This document shows positions 52,401 through 63,409 of a DNA stretch of 64,000 nucleotides, in pieces. The stretch is from Euborellia annulipes (taxonomy: Eukaryota; Arthropoda; Insecta; Dermaptera; Anisolabididae). Both the position numbers and the translations under genes were made by a program. Position 1 is the stretch's first letter. Every line of letters starts with the position of its first letter. Below the pieces are notes generated by a model. That model was not told where the DNA came from. It was given only the letters and a program-made list of their open reading frames with translations, and made no database searches. The stretch covers positions 1 to 64,000 of the forward strand of contig JAKCPI010026472.1 in NCBI GenBank assembly GCA_023213315.1, written 5' to 3'.

Positions 52401-55063
52401 ATTATCCCCAGTGGGAACTTTTAAAGCAAAATTTATTTGCCGATACAAATAAATTAAAATTAGGTAAATATGTTTATTTATACAGTGTGTTTTTTTAAAA
52501 AGGACTTTACAACTTTGAAAATTCATATAAATTTATGCAGAGAACCTACAGAGGGGATTGTAGTGTCAATTTGTAGAAAAACATCAAATTTTGTCTCGCG
52601 TAGTTCGCTAGTGCCGAATCGCACTATGAGAAGCACCAGCGGCAGTTAAGCGCTAAAGATGGCTGTCTTCACTGGACCCGAGCGTTCTAACTCGGTGTTT
52701 TGGTTTGAAGAGAGAGTCAAAACTTTGTGTTTCTCTACAAATTGACACTACAATCCCCTCTGTAGGTTCTTAAGTTCGCTACATGGGATCAATAACAACA
52801 GAATGGTTGGGAAACACTGCAATCAAGCCTATTATTTTCACTTGCTAAATATCAAACGTTCTACAGGTTTCAGTCTTGCTCTTGATGAAATGATGGTACA
52901 TAGATCTTTACCTGGATTAGGAAATGTTCCTCTTCATGGGCCTGGATTTCTAGATCTTTCAACTGTTTGGAATAAACTCAACCAAACGGGATTCGTATTC
53001 CCATTTACAGGTAACTTATAATAAACATCCTAGAATTTTGACATAAATTAAAATTAAAATAACTTAATTAGTTAAGAAATATAATACATAAATATTTTCT
53101 ACCAAGATTATTTTTCATTTATTCTCAAAGGAAATGAGACATCGGGTGAAAGCTTGAGTCACCTTTGTGGTCTTTGTCTTGGCCGAGCTCTGAATAAAGA
53201 TAATCAATTTTCTAATTGGGAGCGCCGCCCTTTGCGCCAGGCACAGATTGTATATGCAGGTTGGTTCATAATTAATTTCTTAATCGTAATGTTTTTTTTT
53301 ATAAAAATATTTTATCTTTTTAGCTTTGGACGCCCATTGTCTTCTTGAAATTTATTGGACATTACAACAATCTTGTCTCGAACAAGAGATTGAATTTAAT
53401 GAAATTTGTCAAAGGATATCAGGGCGAAATTCTAAAAGATCAACAAGATGTTCTCCTCACGGTGGCAAAGGTCATAGAGTAGGAATTAGAAATTCAAGTA
53501 GACTTGCTTCTTCTGATTCTCCTTCAAGTTCTGGTTTTTCTCTATCTTCACATAATGACAAACCTGGACCATCAACTTCCTATTCAAGAGTCCAAGTAAG
53601 ACACTGTTTTATTAGCTGAACTTCGGATGGCCAGAGGTACATTTTTTGTGTGTTCATTTGAAGCCTAATATTTCACATGAGTGGTTCTCGAAACGCACAC
53701 TAACAAACCCTCAATCTATATTAGAAAACTGTATCTGACAGCGAACTAGTCAGTCTTTAAATGAACATTTCCGACACTTACAACAATTACACGCTTGTCG
53801 ACGTTTTGGCCGATGTTCCGACCTTCATAAAAATTATAAAATGCACACATCTGTATTGGGATCTTTAGCATTTCAATACGCTACCTGGTGGCTTAAAGTC
53901 GAACTAGCGATTGTAGGATAAACCTTCATACGTTTAACGTGATATAAGGGACAAGAACATTTAAACATCTGATATAATTGTATTATTTCAAAAAAAAGTT
54001 ATAACCCACGAGTAAACATTATTGTTAGATTAATAAATAATACATACATACACTGAAATATTCACAAATATGAAATTTTCTCCTTATAAAAATAAAAGCA
54101 ATGTGTATCTACTCTATGTTTATGGGTGTAAAAGTCATGCATCTAAGCATGAAACAGTTCGATTTCATTATTTTCCAAAAAAAAGACAGTATAGTGAAAA
54201 TTATAAATAATTTTATTGTAGAATAATCAATCTATCAGATTTAGAAGCCTTCTTTTTAATTTTTGCCTCTATCTTTTTCTTGTTTTTCTCCAAAACCATT
54301 GTGCTCGAGCAAAGGCCTCTCATATCGTATTTTTTTAAGAGCTGATTTATGTGGTGCACTCCAAACACATTCACGTGATATTTTTTAAATCTTCTAAATT
54401 ATTTTTGTAAGTACAAAAAAAAAAATTATTAATTTTATATTTAATTACCGGTATTAATTTTTTAGTTAATTTATCATTTAATTATCTTGTATTTATTATT
54501 ACAATAAAATATTTCAAACACTTTTTGACTTACATCATATCAGATATCATAAATAGCGGTTTTAGAATAAAAGTACAGCCCCAAATGTGCTTACAGGTAC
54601 TTCCTAATCCAGCCTTATACGAGCATCTATCCCAATTGTTATTATTATTATGAAATTTGATCATTTATTTCATGAAATTCTTCTCGTAAACTTGTTGTTT
54701 GTAAACAGAAAGCAAGAATTTGGTCTGTCAATGAAACTGTCATTACTATTACTCACTTTAAAACATGACCAGGATCAATAATATTATCTCCACAAATAAA
54801 ATTTCTATTAGTAAGTGTGGCAGAAGAAAACCTACAAATTTCCTGTATCGTCACACCCATTTTTTTATTTTTAATTAAACTTTTTGTCTCATAAAACACG
54901 AGTACTTGCGTATCAGCTCAGCCATTCAATCCTACAATCGCTAGTTCATTTTTTGCCACCAGGTGAAGCCACGCCTCTCCCATAGATCCCAATACAAAAA
55001 ATAGATTAACATTATCATCACATCCAAGGGCGGTCCTAGCCTTACATTTTGCGGGGGGTCACT

Positions 55064-55103
<40 letters not shown>

Positions 55104-57881
55104 GTATAAATAAATGGGCCTGGACCCCAATAAATATATATTAATCAAATATGAGTATCGTTTAAGTCTTAAATGGCCTAAGTTGCCGAAAAGATTGTGT
55201 GAATGGGAGAGTGAGTGGGAAAAAAGTGTGTCTTAAAAAAAAAGAAAGATTTTGGGAGGGGGGGGGTCACGACCCCCTTGACCCCCCTCTGGGACCGCCC
55301 TTGGATTATTTAATATATTATTAACGTTTATTAATTGGGAAAAATACTCTCTTTCACGAATTTCGCTTGGTTTTGATAAAATTTGATAAAATTTTTCATA
55401 TCCTAAATGTCATTTGCTATTCTTTGATTTTATAAAATTTCTACCTCTTTCGAAGCCGAGACCAGATTATTTAATATATTATTAACGTTTATTAATTGGG
55501 AAAAATACTCTCTTTGACGAATTTCGCTTGGTTTTAATAAAATTTGATAAAATTTTTCATATCCTAAATGTCATTTGCTATTTTTGGATTATATAAAATT
55601 TCTACCTCTTTCGAAGCCGAGACAAGATTATTTAATATATTATTAACGTTTATTAATTGGGAAAAATACTCTCTTTGACGAATTTCGCTTGGTTTTAATA
55701 AAATTTGATAAAATTTTTCATATCCTAAATGTCATTTGCTATTTTTTGATTATATAAAATTTCTACCTCTTTCGAAGCCCAGACCAAGATTATTTAATAT
55801 CTAATTGACATCAAGGGCGCTCCTAGCCTTACATTTTGGGGGGTGGGGACTGTTTTTTTTTTTTTTTTTTATAGTATAAATAAATGGGCCTGGACCCCAA
55901 TAAATATATATTAATATATATATTAATCAAATATAAGTATCGTTTAAGTCTTAAATGGCCTAGTTGCCGAAAAGATTGTGTGAATGGGAAAAAAGTGTGT
56001 TAAAAAAAAAAAAGAAAAGATTTTGGGGGGGTCACGACCCCTTGACCCCCCTCTGGGACCGCCCTTGATCACATCTTATTTTCCAACTAAGCCACTTTAT
56101 ATATATATATATATATATACAGTATATATATTTGTAAAAAAAAAGAAATGTAGCAGAGATGTATTGTAATTTTGTGTATATTTTATAATTTTTAAGGTCC
56201 TGATAAAGGCCGGAATAGCGGCCAAAACGTCGACAAGCGTGTACAATAAAGCGAAAGATAAATATATATATATTTTTTCTTTATTGCTTTTGGCTGCCTT
56301 GAATCTCTCACTACTCATTATACATTCAGCCACTTCTCCTGAAATTAATCATATATTAATATTTTCTATTATTCTCTTTCAGCAAAAGTCTGCGGCTGCC
56401 AAAAAAAATGAAAATGCCGGCGCGCACTCTCGAAATTTTCCTAAACATAATTATCCAAGCCATCATTCATCCCCATCACCACCAAAATTAAATTCGCCTG
56501 TAAAATTTGTAAATGTAAATGGTATACGTTTTCTCTGCGATAAAATGGTTCAGGGTTTAGTTAGGCCATTACGTAAATTAGGACTCGATACTCGAGCAGT
56601 TTCTGATATAATCGGTGAAGATTTTGCACGAGTTGCGATACGTGAATCACGATATATAATTACAAGAGGACGTGCATTTAAAAGAGTAATTCGCCAAATA
56701 ATTATTATATTATTTTGATTTTTAGCATATTTAAATCTATTTCTCTTTGTTTATAGTTAAGCCAGTTGCTTCCCGAAGGACAAGTATATGCTGTAAAATC
56801 TGAATTAATTGAAACACAAATAGTCGAGGTCGTAAATTGTTTTAATATTAAAGTGAAAGAAGAAGATGTATTTTCAAGATGTACAGTGAGTAAATTATAT
56901 ACAGTTTTTACAAAATATTATTTTTTTTTATTATAAAACTCTATTAAGAAGTAACTAAAGGTAACTTATTCATATTTCATATATATACGATATATCAAAT
57001 GTTGGAAACCTATCCTAGAGAAGGTTTAGAGATCGCTCAGTTCTTAGATATATATATATATATATATTATTCCTCTTAATTATGAGCATGAGTTTCTTTC
57101 TTTCGATATTATCGACGGCCATAATAATGAATAATTTTTTTATTCCAACGAAAGACCTAATGTTATATAGGCCTTTATACAGTAAATCGATTTTATGGAA
57201 TTTTGTACAAATTTGCTACAAGATTATTATGATTATTATCGATTAGAACGAAATTTTTTTTATGTATAGTACTTGATGAAAAACAAATTCTGTTAAAGCG
57301 AGAGAATGCGCTTCTCAGGCGTTCGTCTAAAAAAAAATGTTAAAGATTTGCCAGCATGTCTTAAAGCCCAACAGCTTAAAAAGAAAAAGCATAATTCTAA
57401 AAGCATTTCTAATATTTTCATTTCTTTTATGATCAATATCATCCTTCATCTTGCAAAGGCACTACAGATTATAATTACTAATATTACAATTTTTTAATAT
57501 GTAACGTTTGTTGTAAGAATAACAAATGCCTTCTATACAAATTTCTTTGATTTATTTTTGCTCTTTATATATATTCAGATAAAATTTATTTATATTTAAT
57601 TAATGAAAAATGTTTTTCCTTTTTTTTTCTAGATTTGTAATTGTCCTGACTTGCTCCCAGTTCCAAGTACAAAATTATTTGAATTAGTCAATGCAAAAAA
57701 CAAATCTATTACGAGATTAGGAGCTGAAATTCAAGCAGATTTGGTACCACATGAAGTATACAGTCGCATTTCTGTGTTCAGAGTTTGTCAAAAATGCGGG
57801 AAATGTTATTGGGATGGCAGCCATCAAGATCGAGTCTTAAAAGGAATTATTGGCCGAATTGTTCACTCATCAAATAATTGA
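45759..57881 (+). CDS. EXD3: exonuclease 3'-5' domain protein EXD3 / mut-7 homologue
   Basis: DEDDy 3'-5' exonuclease with C-terminal Mut7-C domain. Exons: 45759-45864, 48954-48986, 49231-49368, 49442-49656, 49732-49934, 49999-50180, 50243-50432, 50511-50646, 52268-52463, 52867-53010, 53131-53259, 53324-53595, 56383-56685, 56757-56885, 57633-57881; 875 codons with stop, close to known EXD3/MUT-7 lengths. N-terminal half: helical repeats (ACQAAHFLNL, RLKIAEDFLDF). Nuclease: VGLDCEWKP (exo I, Asp and Glu), LGFSLALDEMM (exo II), RRPLRQ then YAALDAHCLLEIY (exo III, Tyr and Asp). Then a Ser-rich linker (exon 12), Mut7-C start RFLCDKMVQGLVRPLRKLG, and zinc ligands CNC and CQKCGKCYWDGSH. Exon 2 has a longer possible donor at 49029 that breaks the frame, so the inner one is used. 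Relatives trim small RNAs (Nibbler) or act in transposon silencing (MUT-7). Confidence 0.93.
45995..46170 (+). repeat. degenerate SINE head plus poly-G/poly-A run
   Basis: GCCCGGGGGCGTGGCGTAGG resembles the SINE A-box head, then the sequence becomes an almost pure G-run of about 70 bases followed by A. Probable consensus artefact over a real SINE. In EXD3 intron 1. Confidence 0.4.
46171..47098. other. EXD3 intron 1, unassigned part
   Basis: Includes a G/C-tract pair at about 46396-46450 and a moderately GC-rich stretch at 46600-46840 with a 76-codon frame lacking motifs. No exon accepted. Confidence 0.4.
47450..47969. mobile_element. MITE B nested in element F, copy 2
   Basis: TAAGGGCGGATCCAGAGG left, ATCCCCCTTG right. 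Flanks AACACGAC and AACACAAC match at 7 of 8. Confidence 0.65.
47529..47804 (-). mobile_element. SINE family I with 13-bp TSD
   Basis: T-run, then body and minus-strand head with GGGTTCGGACCC; CGCACAGCACACT flanks at 47516-47528 and 47805-47817. Absent from the equivalent MITE at 28049. Confidence 0.8.
48422..48615. mobile_element. Tc1/mariner-type MITE C, copy 3
   Basis: CAGTGAAGGACAAT left, ATTGTCCCTCACTG right, TA flanks; a few bases of the left end deleted. EXD3 intron 1. Confidence 0.7.
50753..51321. mobile_element. hAT-like MITE with perfect 8-bp TSD (EXD3 intron 8)
   Basis: CAGGGGCGTCGGAAC left, AGTTCCGGCGCCTATG right; ATAAAGTG on both flanks (50745-50752, 51322-51329). Poly-G just inside the left end, and an inner duplicated AGGATGCCAGGGGGGGCAAT block on the right. 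Confidence 0.8.
51480..52158 (+). repeat. repeat A, copy 8 (most complete)
   Basis: ATATATAGAGAGAAAGTATT start, GATGTCGAGATTTTGATGG, (GT)n, AGAGTACTAGTACTTTACTG, ATGGTTGCCATGGT, and the terminal hairpin 52063-52155. Sense orientation in EXD3 intron 8, so the hairpin would be transcribed. Confidence 0.8.
52541..52770 (+). mobile_element. MITE with AGAACCTACAGAGG ends (EXD3 intron 9)
   Basis: Long inverted ends (AGAACCTACAGAGGGGATTG, then TGTCAATTTGTAGA). The interior from 52659 opens a frame reading MAVFTGPERS, which could be the start of a deleted transposase. Confidence 0.65.
54100..54210 (+). pseudogene. THAP-domain-like fragment
   Basis: The frame shows YVYGCKSHASKHETVRFHYF then PKKRQ, the opening of a THAP C2CH zinc finger (GC, then FHxFP), with the first Cys replaced by Tyr and a stop soon after. 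Transposon remnant. Confidence 0.4.
54213..54393 (-). pseudogene. possible terminal exon, unknown family
   Basis: After an acceptor-like TTTAG the minus frame reads RFKKYHVNVFGVHHINQLLK and continues Lys-rich to a stop. It has the look of conserved protein, but I do not recognise it. Either part of the surrounding transposon or a nested gene fragment. Confidence 0.3.
54530..54640 (-). pseudogene. SWIM-type zinc-finger-like fragment
   Basis: Minus frame has RCSYKAGLGSTCKHI, close to the CxCKAGLGxxCSH pattern of SWIM-type fingers in transposon-linked proteins; second Cys is Tyr. Relic. Confidence 0.3.
55025..56067. mobile_element. composite hAT-like element with internal tandem repeats
   Basis: The whole unit is flanked by ATCACATC (55017-55024, 56068-56075). 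It consists of MITE copy 1 (55025-55303), three 161-162 bp tandem units (55304-55787) plus a partial one, and MITE copy 2 (55812-56067). Both MITEs have CAAGGGCG ... CCGCCCTTG ends and both carry the same headless SINE family I fragment. EXD3 intron 12. Confidence 0.75.
55304..55811. repeat. 161-bp tandem repeat, 3.1 copies
   Basis: Units start GATTATTTAATATATTATTA at 55304, 55465, 55626 and 55788. Near-identical, so young or homogenised. Confidence 0.85.
56200..56228 (+). ncRNA. degenerate hammerhead-like motif
   Basis: CTGATAA, stem GGCCG/GCGGCC, then AAAACGTCGAC. Two core positions differ from the hammerhead consensus (G8 to A, GAAA to AAAA). Matches the inverted motif near 53797-53835. 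Confidence 0.35.
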
Positions 57882-58257
57882 TAGATTATATTTACATGTC
57901 TTTTTGTTATTAATTAATATTCATGTGATATTTAAAAGTGAGCATTTTAAAAGAACTATATAATTTTTTTTTTTTCTTTTTTTTTTATATATATACAAGA
58001 CAATATATAATACATATATATATACTATACTATAAATTAAAAAGTTTTGGGAAATTTTATATTCACTTATTTCATTTTAACAATACATTTTATAAACTTT
58101 TTTTATATATTCATACGATATATCTTCGATTAAATATAAATTAATTTTAATATATGAAATTAAGATGAAAAATAAAGTGTATCCCAAATAAAGAAGAATT
58201 CGTTTGCCAATCTGTTGAAATTCTTATGTTAAATAATCCCAAGAATTTTGATCAGAA
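57882..58257. other. EXD3 3' flank
   Basis: AT-rich; several AATAAA-like strings (e.g. near 58171 and 58187) could serve as poly(A) signals. No other gene. Confidence 0.4.
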
Positions 58258-58545
58258 ATGAAAACTAGAAGAAAAATGCAGCCAGGATTTTTTCTTTAAA
58301 AAAATATTTAGGCCTATTTAACAGCTGGAGTTTCGGCCGTGATTAAAGCCATCTTCGGAGCTATAAAACAATAAAAGAATTTTCTTTTATACATATAGTT
58401 TTAATAATGATTGTAAAACTTAATGTATAAAACAATAGTAATTGTTTCATTGTTTTATAGCTCCGAAGATGGCTTTAATCACGGCTGTTAAATATATATT
58501 TTTAAAGAAAAAATCCTGCCTGCATTTTTCTTCTTTCATTCCTGA
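58258..58545. repeat. palindromic element with decayed hammerhead-like motif
   Basis: Arms GAAGAAAAATGCAG...GGATTTTTTCTTTAAA pair inverted to the right. Minus strand 58330-58358: CCGAAGA, stem GGC/GCC, GAAAC; the first core U is C. The right arm lacks the GAAAC part. Confidence 0.6.
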
Positions 58546-58988
58546 TCTAAATTCCCCCAGCCACAAAACCCCCTTATAATAATCCCTAGAATCTCATTAT
58601 GCAATTTCCAAGACAATTATTTTATTGATTTTTGTTTTTTAGTTGAAACAATAAACACAAAATAAACCTTATCTATGGTCTAAAACTGAACTTCTTGAAG
58701 AAAGAATATCTGCTAATTTTCAAAATCTATTATCGCTGAGGTTTCTGGTTCAATGAGAAAACACGCTCTCAAGAACGGATAAAAAACAGAATGAAGATAT
58801 AAAGGCATTTTAAGAATGAATCTCCTCTTGACTGATAAGCATAAAAACCTCGACTTAAGAATATGAGTAATGCGCTGAGTATCCTTCTCATAGTATAAAA
58901 TTTCAAAAAATATTAAAACGCTTTTATTGATTTTGGATTCAGTTGTAACAACTATTTGGGCCTGTATATAATTTTATAATATTTAGAC

Positions 58989-59320
58989 GATGAAATAAAA
59001 ACAAGACTTGCTTTCTGCCAGAATTATTTAATTTTCCTTTGTCGACGTTTCGGGGACTAAACGTCACCCATCTTCAGGAAAAGGTGTTAAAAAATTCTCA
59101 AGATTTAACTCTGATGGTGGTTCAGGATATGTTCATGCAGAGGAATTTGTATATTATAAAATATACTAACATTCTAACCTACCTAACAACTGAAAGAGGC
59201 AGTGCTAAGAATTTTTTAACACCTTTGTCCTGAAGTTGGGTGACGGTTAGTCCCCGAAACGTCGACAAAGGAAAATTAAATAATTCGGACAGAAAACAAG
59301 TCTTGTTTTTATTTCATCGC
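58989..59320. repeat. palindromic element with paired hammerhead-like cores
   Basis: Arms begin GATGAAATAAAAACAAGACT and contain AATTTTCCTTTGTCGACGTT; inverse at 59203-59320. Minus strand 59047-59077: CTGAAGA, stem GGG-GAC/GTC-CCC with a bulge, then CGAAACGTCGAC. The plus-strand mate (59230-59260) has CTGAAGT, one core base off. Confidence 0.7.
59047..59077 (-). ncRNA. hammerhead-ribozyme-like core
   Basis: All invariant core bases present (CUGAAGA, GAAA), six-pair stem II with one bulge, followed by self-complementary GTCGAC, which could give a short intermolecular stem III. Confidence 0.55.
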
Positions 59321-59344
59321 CTAGCTGAATTATGGCCTTCCTTC

Positions 59345-60560
59345 CAGCCATTTATAATATTTACTAAATAATTAGACAATCAGTTTCTTTTAGTGCTCTC
59401 TCCGGGGCGATTGCTTATTCTTATTGCTCTCCCTTTTTGAGTGTTTTTGGTCATTTTGATGGCGTACGTTTATCTCTTCTATTTCAAGATAGAGATGCAT
59501 TGTTGTTTAATTAATTATTGTTACGAAGAAGCTTGTTATTAAGGAAGAAGTTATTGGTTTGCCCCTCCAAGGGACCTCGCACTTTTTAAGCGGAAACGCG
59601 GGGTAACTTCAGATTAGATGCAACCTGGAGCATCAGCGATGCGAGCAACAGAATGATCTTTCTAAGACAGTTCCATGTTTCAAGGCATGTTACCCTTTCG
59701 GTCCCCCCTTATATACGCCCTTGACTTGACTTATTGGTAGGGGCTTGCTATTAACCAGGACGAAATTGAGAATTTTGCGATTTTTATCAATCAGATGAGG
59801 CATATGGGCAGTTAATTTTGAAAGCGCCACCTTGATGCAGGACAAATTAAAGTATTTTATTGAACATTAGGTTTCAGTGGCACAAGACACTGTTATGATG
59901 TGCTTCAAGATTTTCAGACATTCATCCCGTAATCGTAATAATTGAAGCGTCTTATTAGCCATACCGCTGTCCCGTTGGTGTGGTGCGAGTCATCTAATGG
60001 CGAGTACAAAGCAGAGCTATTTTATCTCTGGATAAGAGTAGGAATTGGAACATTAGACGATTGTGTAAACTCTGCTGCTGAGCAATGCTGAGTTCCTGCC
60101 TCTTGGAAAAACTGATGTTAATTCATGGCTTCCGATGTCCAGTGTTGGTCTCATTAGCGGTGCGATACCACTTTTGATCAAGATGTTCTCGGCTTTGAAT
60201 AATACTATAAGGATACACATTCTTCTTGAGCGGGGAGTTTCGTTCTCCCAATACCAAGCTGAATGATTTTTGTCACGGAAAGAACAGCCATGTTATCTGA
60301 CCTGAGATCTGTCAATGTGAGCCCAACCAGAAGTGGAGGTGTTCTTCTGGCAGTTAGAGAGAATATTAAGATGTCGCCTATCTTCCTCCGTTCGATCGTC
60401 ATTATGCTGCGGAAAGAAAATTTTAACGAGTGATGGAGCCGTTATTATTGTTTCTGTTTAGATTCTTCCGAAGAAAGAGTGCCCGTATGCTGAAATCTCT
60501 TTCGAGTCTTGGACCTTGAGTATCCAGCCATGAATTTCTTCCTAGATCACTGGATTTAAG
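59345..60560 (-). other. GC-richer decayed region, possible retroelement relic
   Basis: More balanced base composition and many short minus-strand frames broken by stops. One 65-codon frame (60205-60402) has LTDLRSDNMAVL, reminiscent of SDN-A-V segments in retroelement RNase H domains. The evidence is thin; it could equally be an unrecognised decayed gene. Confidence 0.25.
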
Positions 60561-61234
60561 CTTTATGAGATATATATACTCCTAATTTATCATATATATA
60601 TATATATATTTGATAGATATTCTACTACTATATTTTTTTCGTCCTGTCATAATGGATAATTTATTTATCAGATATTAAAAAATTAACATTTGCTGTCAGT
60701 TCCCTGGCTGTCAGTTTAAATATGAATTTTTTTAATTGAAGAAAATGTATTTAAAATTGCTAAATTTTTATTTAATATTTTCTTCCTTTACGAATCTAAT
60801 ATTTTTAAACATTAGTCTTGTTATAATTTAATTATGAAAATTTTAAAAATTATTAATTTGCCGCCTAAATGAAAAAAAATGACACTTGTCACTTGTTTGA
60901 CTTGTTGAACTTGAGTACCCAACGATTCCCTGTTATCTTTGAAAATGACAATGCTGTTTATGTTTGTTTGATTATGCAATGAACAAATTTCAAAATTTTA
61001 TATAACTTTGTTTTTATAATCCTGTTTAATAATATAAAAAACTTTATATAATTTATATGCAAATCATTGAAGGTATCAATATATCATCTTCAATAGTAAT
61101 TATTATTTAATTTCTATAAATAATCAATCACTAAATTCTTATCACTTTTATTAAACGCCTTATTTAAATAATTATAATTTTTGTTTTAATAGATCATCTA
61201 TCTTAAATTGTTCAACTGAATAAATACATTTGCA
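60561..61234. other. AT-rich upstream flank of the PXMP2-like gene
   Basis: No coding frames. Probably contains the promoter of the downstream gene; no motif chosen. Confidence 0.4.
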
Positions 61235-63374
61235 ATGGCTCTTTCTAAACCGATTTTTCATCTTTTGGGATTTTATTTTGAACAATTATTTACTCATCCA
61301 GTTCGGACGAAATCAATTACGAGGTAATTTTTGCTTACTTTTAAGCCTTTCGCTTTAGAAAGCATTACCTAGACCAGTTTTAGTCAGACTGTGTCGCGAT
61401 CAAGCTTCAGTTGTGTCTCAAAAATATTTTGTAATAATTGTCTCCTAGGGGGGGAATAAATTCTAATTTATTTTAAAAGAGAACGTCTAAAATCAGTAAA
61501 AGAGGAATTAATAGTGAGTCTGGCATTGCTAACTCCCCGAATAAAAAAACTGTTCTCTACATTAGTCCCACCCATCGCTTTAAAAATCTATATTTTTCTT
61601 TAAAAATTTTTTTTATGTACAGTGAGGGACAATATTAAGTCCCACCCATGCGTTTTCTACTTGTGATTATTTCATTGTTTTAAAAAAAAATATTTTATAT
61701 TTTTTAATTGCAACTTTCATGGTTCAAAGCTAGAAAATTTCCAATAAAGATTTTCATTTTCTTTTATAAAAACAATGAAATAATCACAAGTAGAAAACGA
61801 ATGGGTTGGACTTGATATTGTCCCTTAATCTAATTACTTAATCTAGCTTGGCTAATATATGGAGCTTTGTTTGAAGACAGTAAGTAGGCTAGACAATATA
61901 TTTTTTTATAAAGCTATTTGCTAGATAAGTTTACTTTGATTAAGCATATGAGTCCTACTAGATTCGATCTAGGACTTCCTGCTATTGCGGTCAACGGACT
62001 ACCTTTATCCTAGATCCTCTGTTTAAATCTCGAAAGCGGAAAGTTCTGTTTTGAGACCAAGAGGGACTCGATATGCCCAATCAAAACTCAAAGGCAAATC
62101 CAAACTTCGGACACATAACCAAAGGTGGGGACCAGTCTGTTATCAAACAAACCACCAATATCTAAACCACTTCCTAAAACTACAAATCGCGACAAATATT
62201 ATACACTCTGCACATAAAATAAATGCGATATCCATAAAAAATAGTCAACCCCATACCAGTGGCGTAGCGAGCTTAACTCGCGCCTGGAGCACAATGCCTT
62301 TTTAGCGCCCCCCCCCCCTCCATTCGAAAACCATATAATATTATATGTAAAATATACTCGCAAATTAATAAATAAATAAAGTAAAATAAATAAAGTCATA
62401 GGTTCAAGCAAGGCTTTAAATTTGAGACAAAAAATGTAGCAATTTTTTGTTTTGCGGGCCATTTGGCGCCCCTTTGTGAGTAGCGCACGGGGCATGGTGA
62501 CCCCCTTGCCCCCTTCCCCCCCTCCCGCTACGCCACTGTCCCATACAATGATATTCTACTAGTATATCGATTTAAAATTATAAAATTTTCACTTTTTTTG
62601 ACAATCTCTTTCTGCTTTTTCCTTGCCTCTAACATAATTAAAGACCTCAATTAATAATTGTATTATATTGTAAATTAAAATTAATTTAATTTTTCTTTCT
62701 TCTAGTGGTATCTTAGCATCTTCAGCAAATATAGTCGCCCAAAAAATAAATGGTGCTGAGAAAATAAATCTAAAAAATCTTAGAGCGTTTGCCTTATTTG
62801 GGTAAATATTTGCAAAACTCGTCTATTAATATTATTTAAATTATTACGATACTAATCATTTTTTTTAAATTTTCAGGATATTATTTGGAGGGACAATACC
62901 TCATTATTTTTATCGTTTACTTAACCAAATCATTCCATTAAGAAGTAAATATTCATTTATATATCATCTTTTGATTGAACGTTTGGTATTTGCTCCATTT
63001 TATCAAGCATTCTCCATATATATGGTTTCTATTCTAGAGGTTTGTATTGTAAATTATTTTCATTATATGAATTAATGCGACAAATTTTGAAAGAATTGTA
63101 CCAATTTATTTTGATTACTATTGTTCAATTTTATTGACCATCATCAAGAATGAGATTAATATTCATTTAATTTGCATAAAATAGGCCGGCTCTCTATCAT
63201 AAGTATTTAATAAATTTGGTGTTTAGATTCATGTCTTCTCAGTTTATGGTAAAAATAAATTATACATATTTTTAAGGTCTCTCGGTATCGGAGGTCATTT
63301 AGAGTCGCTCCCTATTTAGATTTCCATACTCTTGACTATATATATATATATATATTTATTTATTTAATAGATTA

Positions 63375-63409
<35 letters not shown>

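Larger units (their letters stand above)
53797..55000. mobile_element. IR-flanked element with domain relics (EXD3 intron 12)
   Basis: GTATTGGGATCT, CACCTGGTGG/CTACCTGGTGG and AACTAGCGATTGTAGGAT occur inverted at about 53852-53922 and 54934-55000. The left edge has a decayed hammerhead-like motif (GTCGACGTTTTGGCCGATG). Between the ends are fragments at 54100-54210, 54213-54393 and 54530-54640. Exact ends not fixed. Confidence 0.45.

Noticed and set aside
57306..57497. 63-codon frame in EXD3 intron 14
   Set aside because: No splice fit to the gene and no motif; Lys-rich by composition.
61940..62040. Possible tRNA on the minus strand (box-like GATCGAATC)
   Set aside because: A-box and acceptor pairing fail; no cloverleaf.
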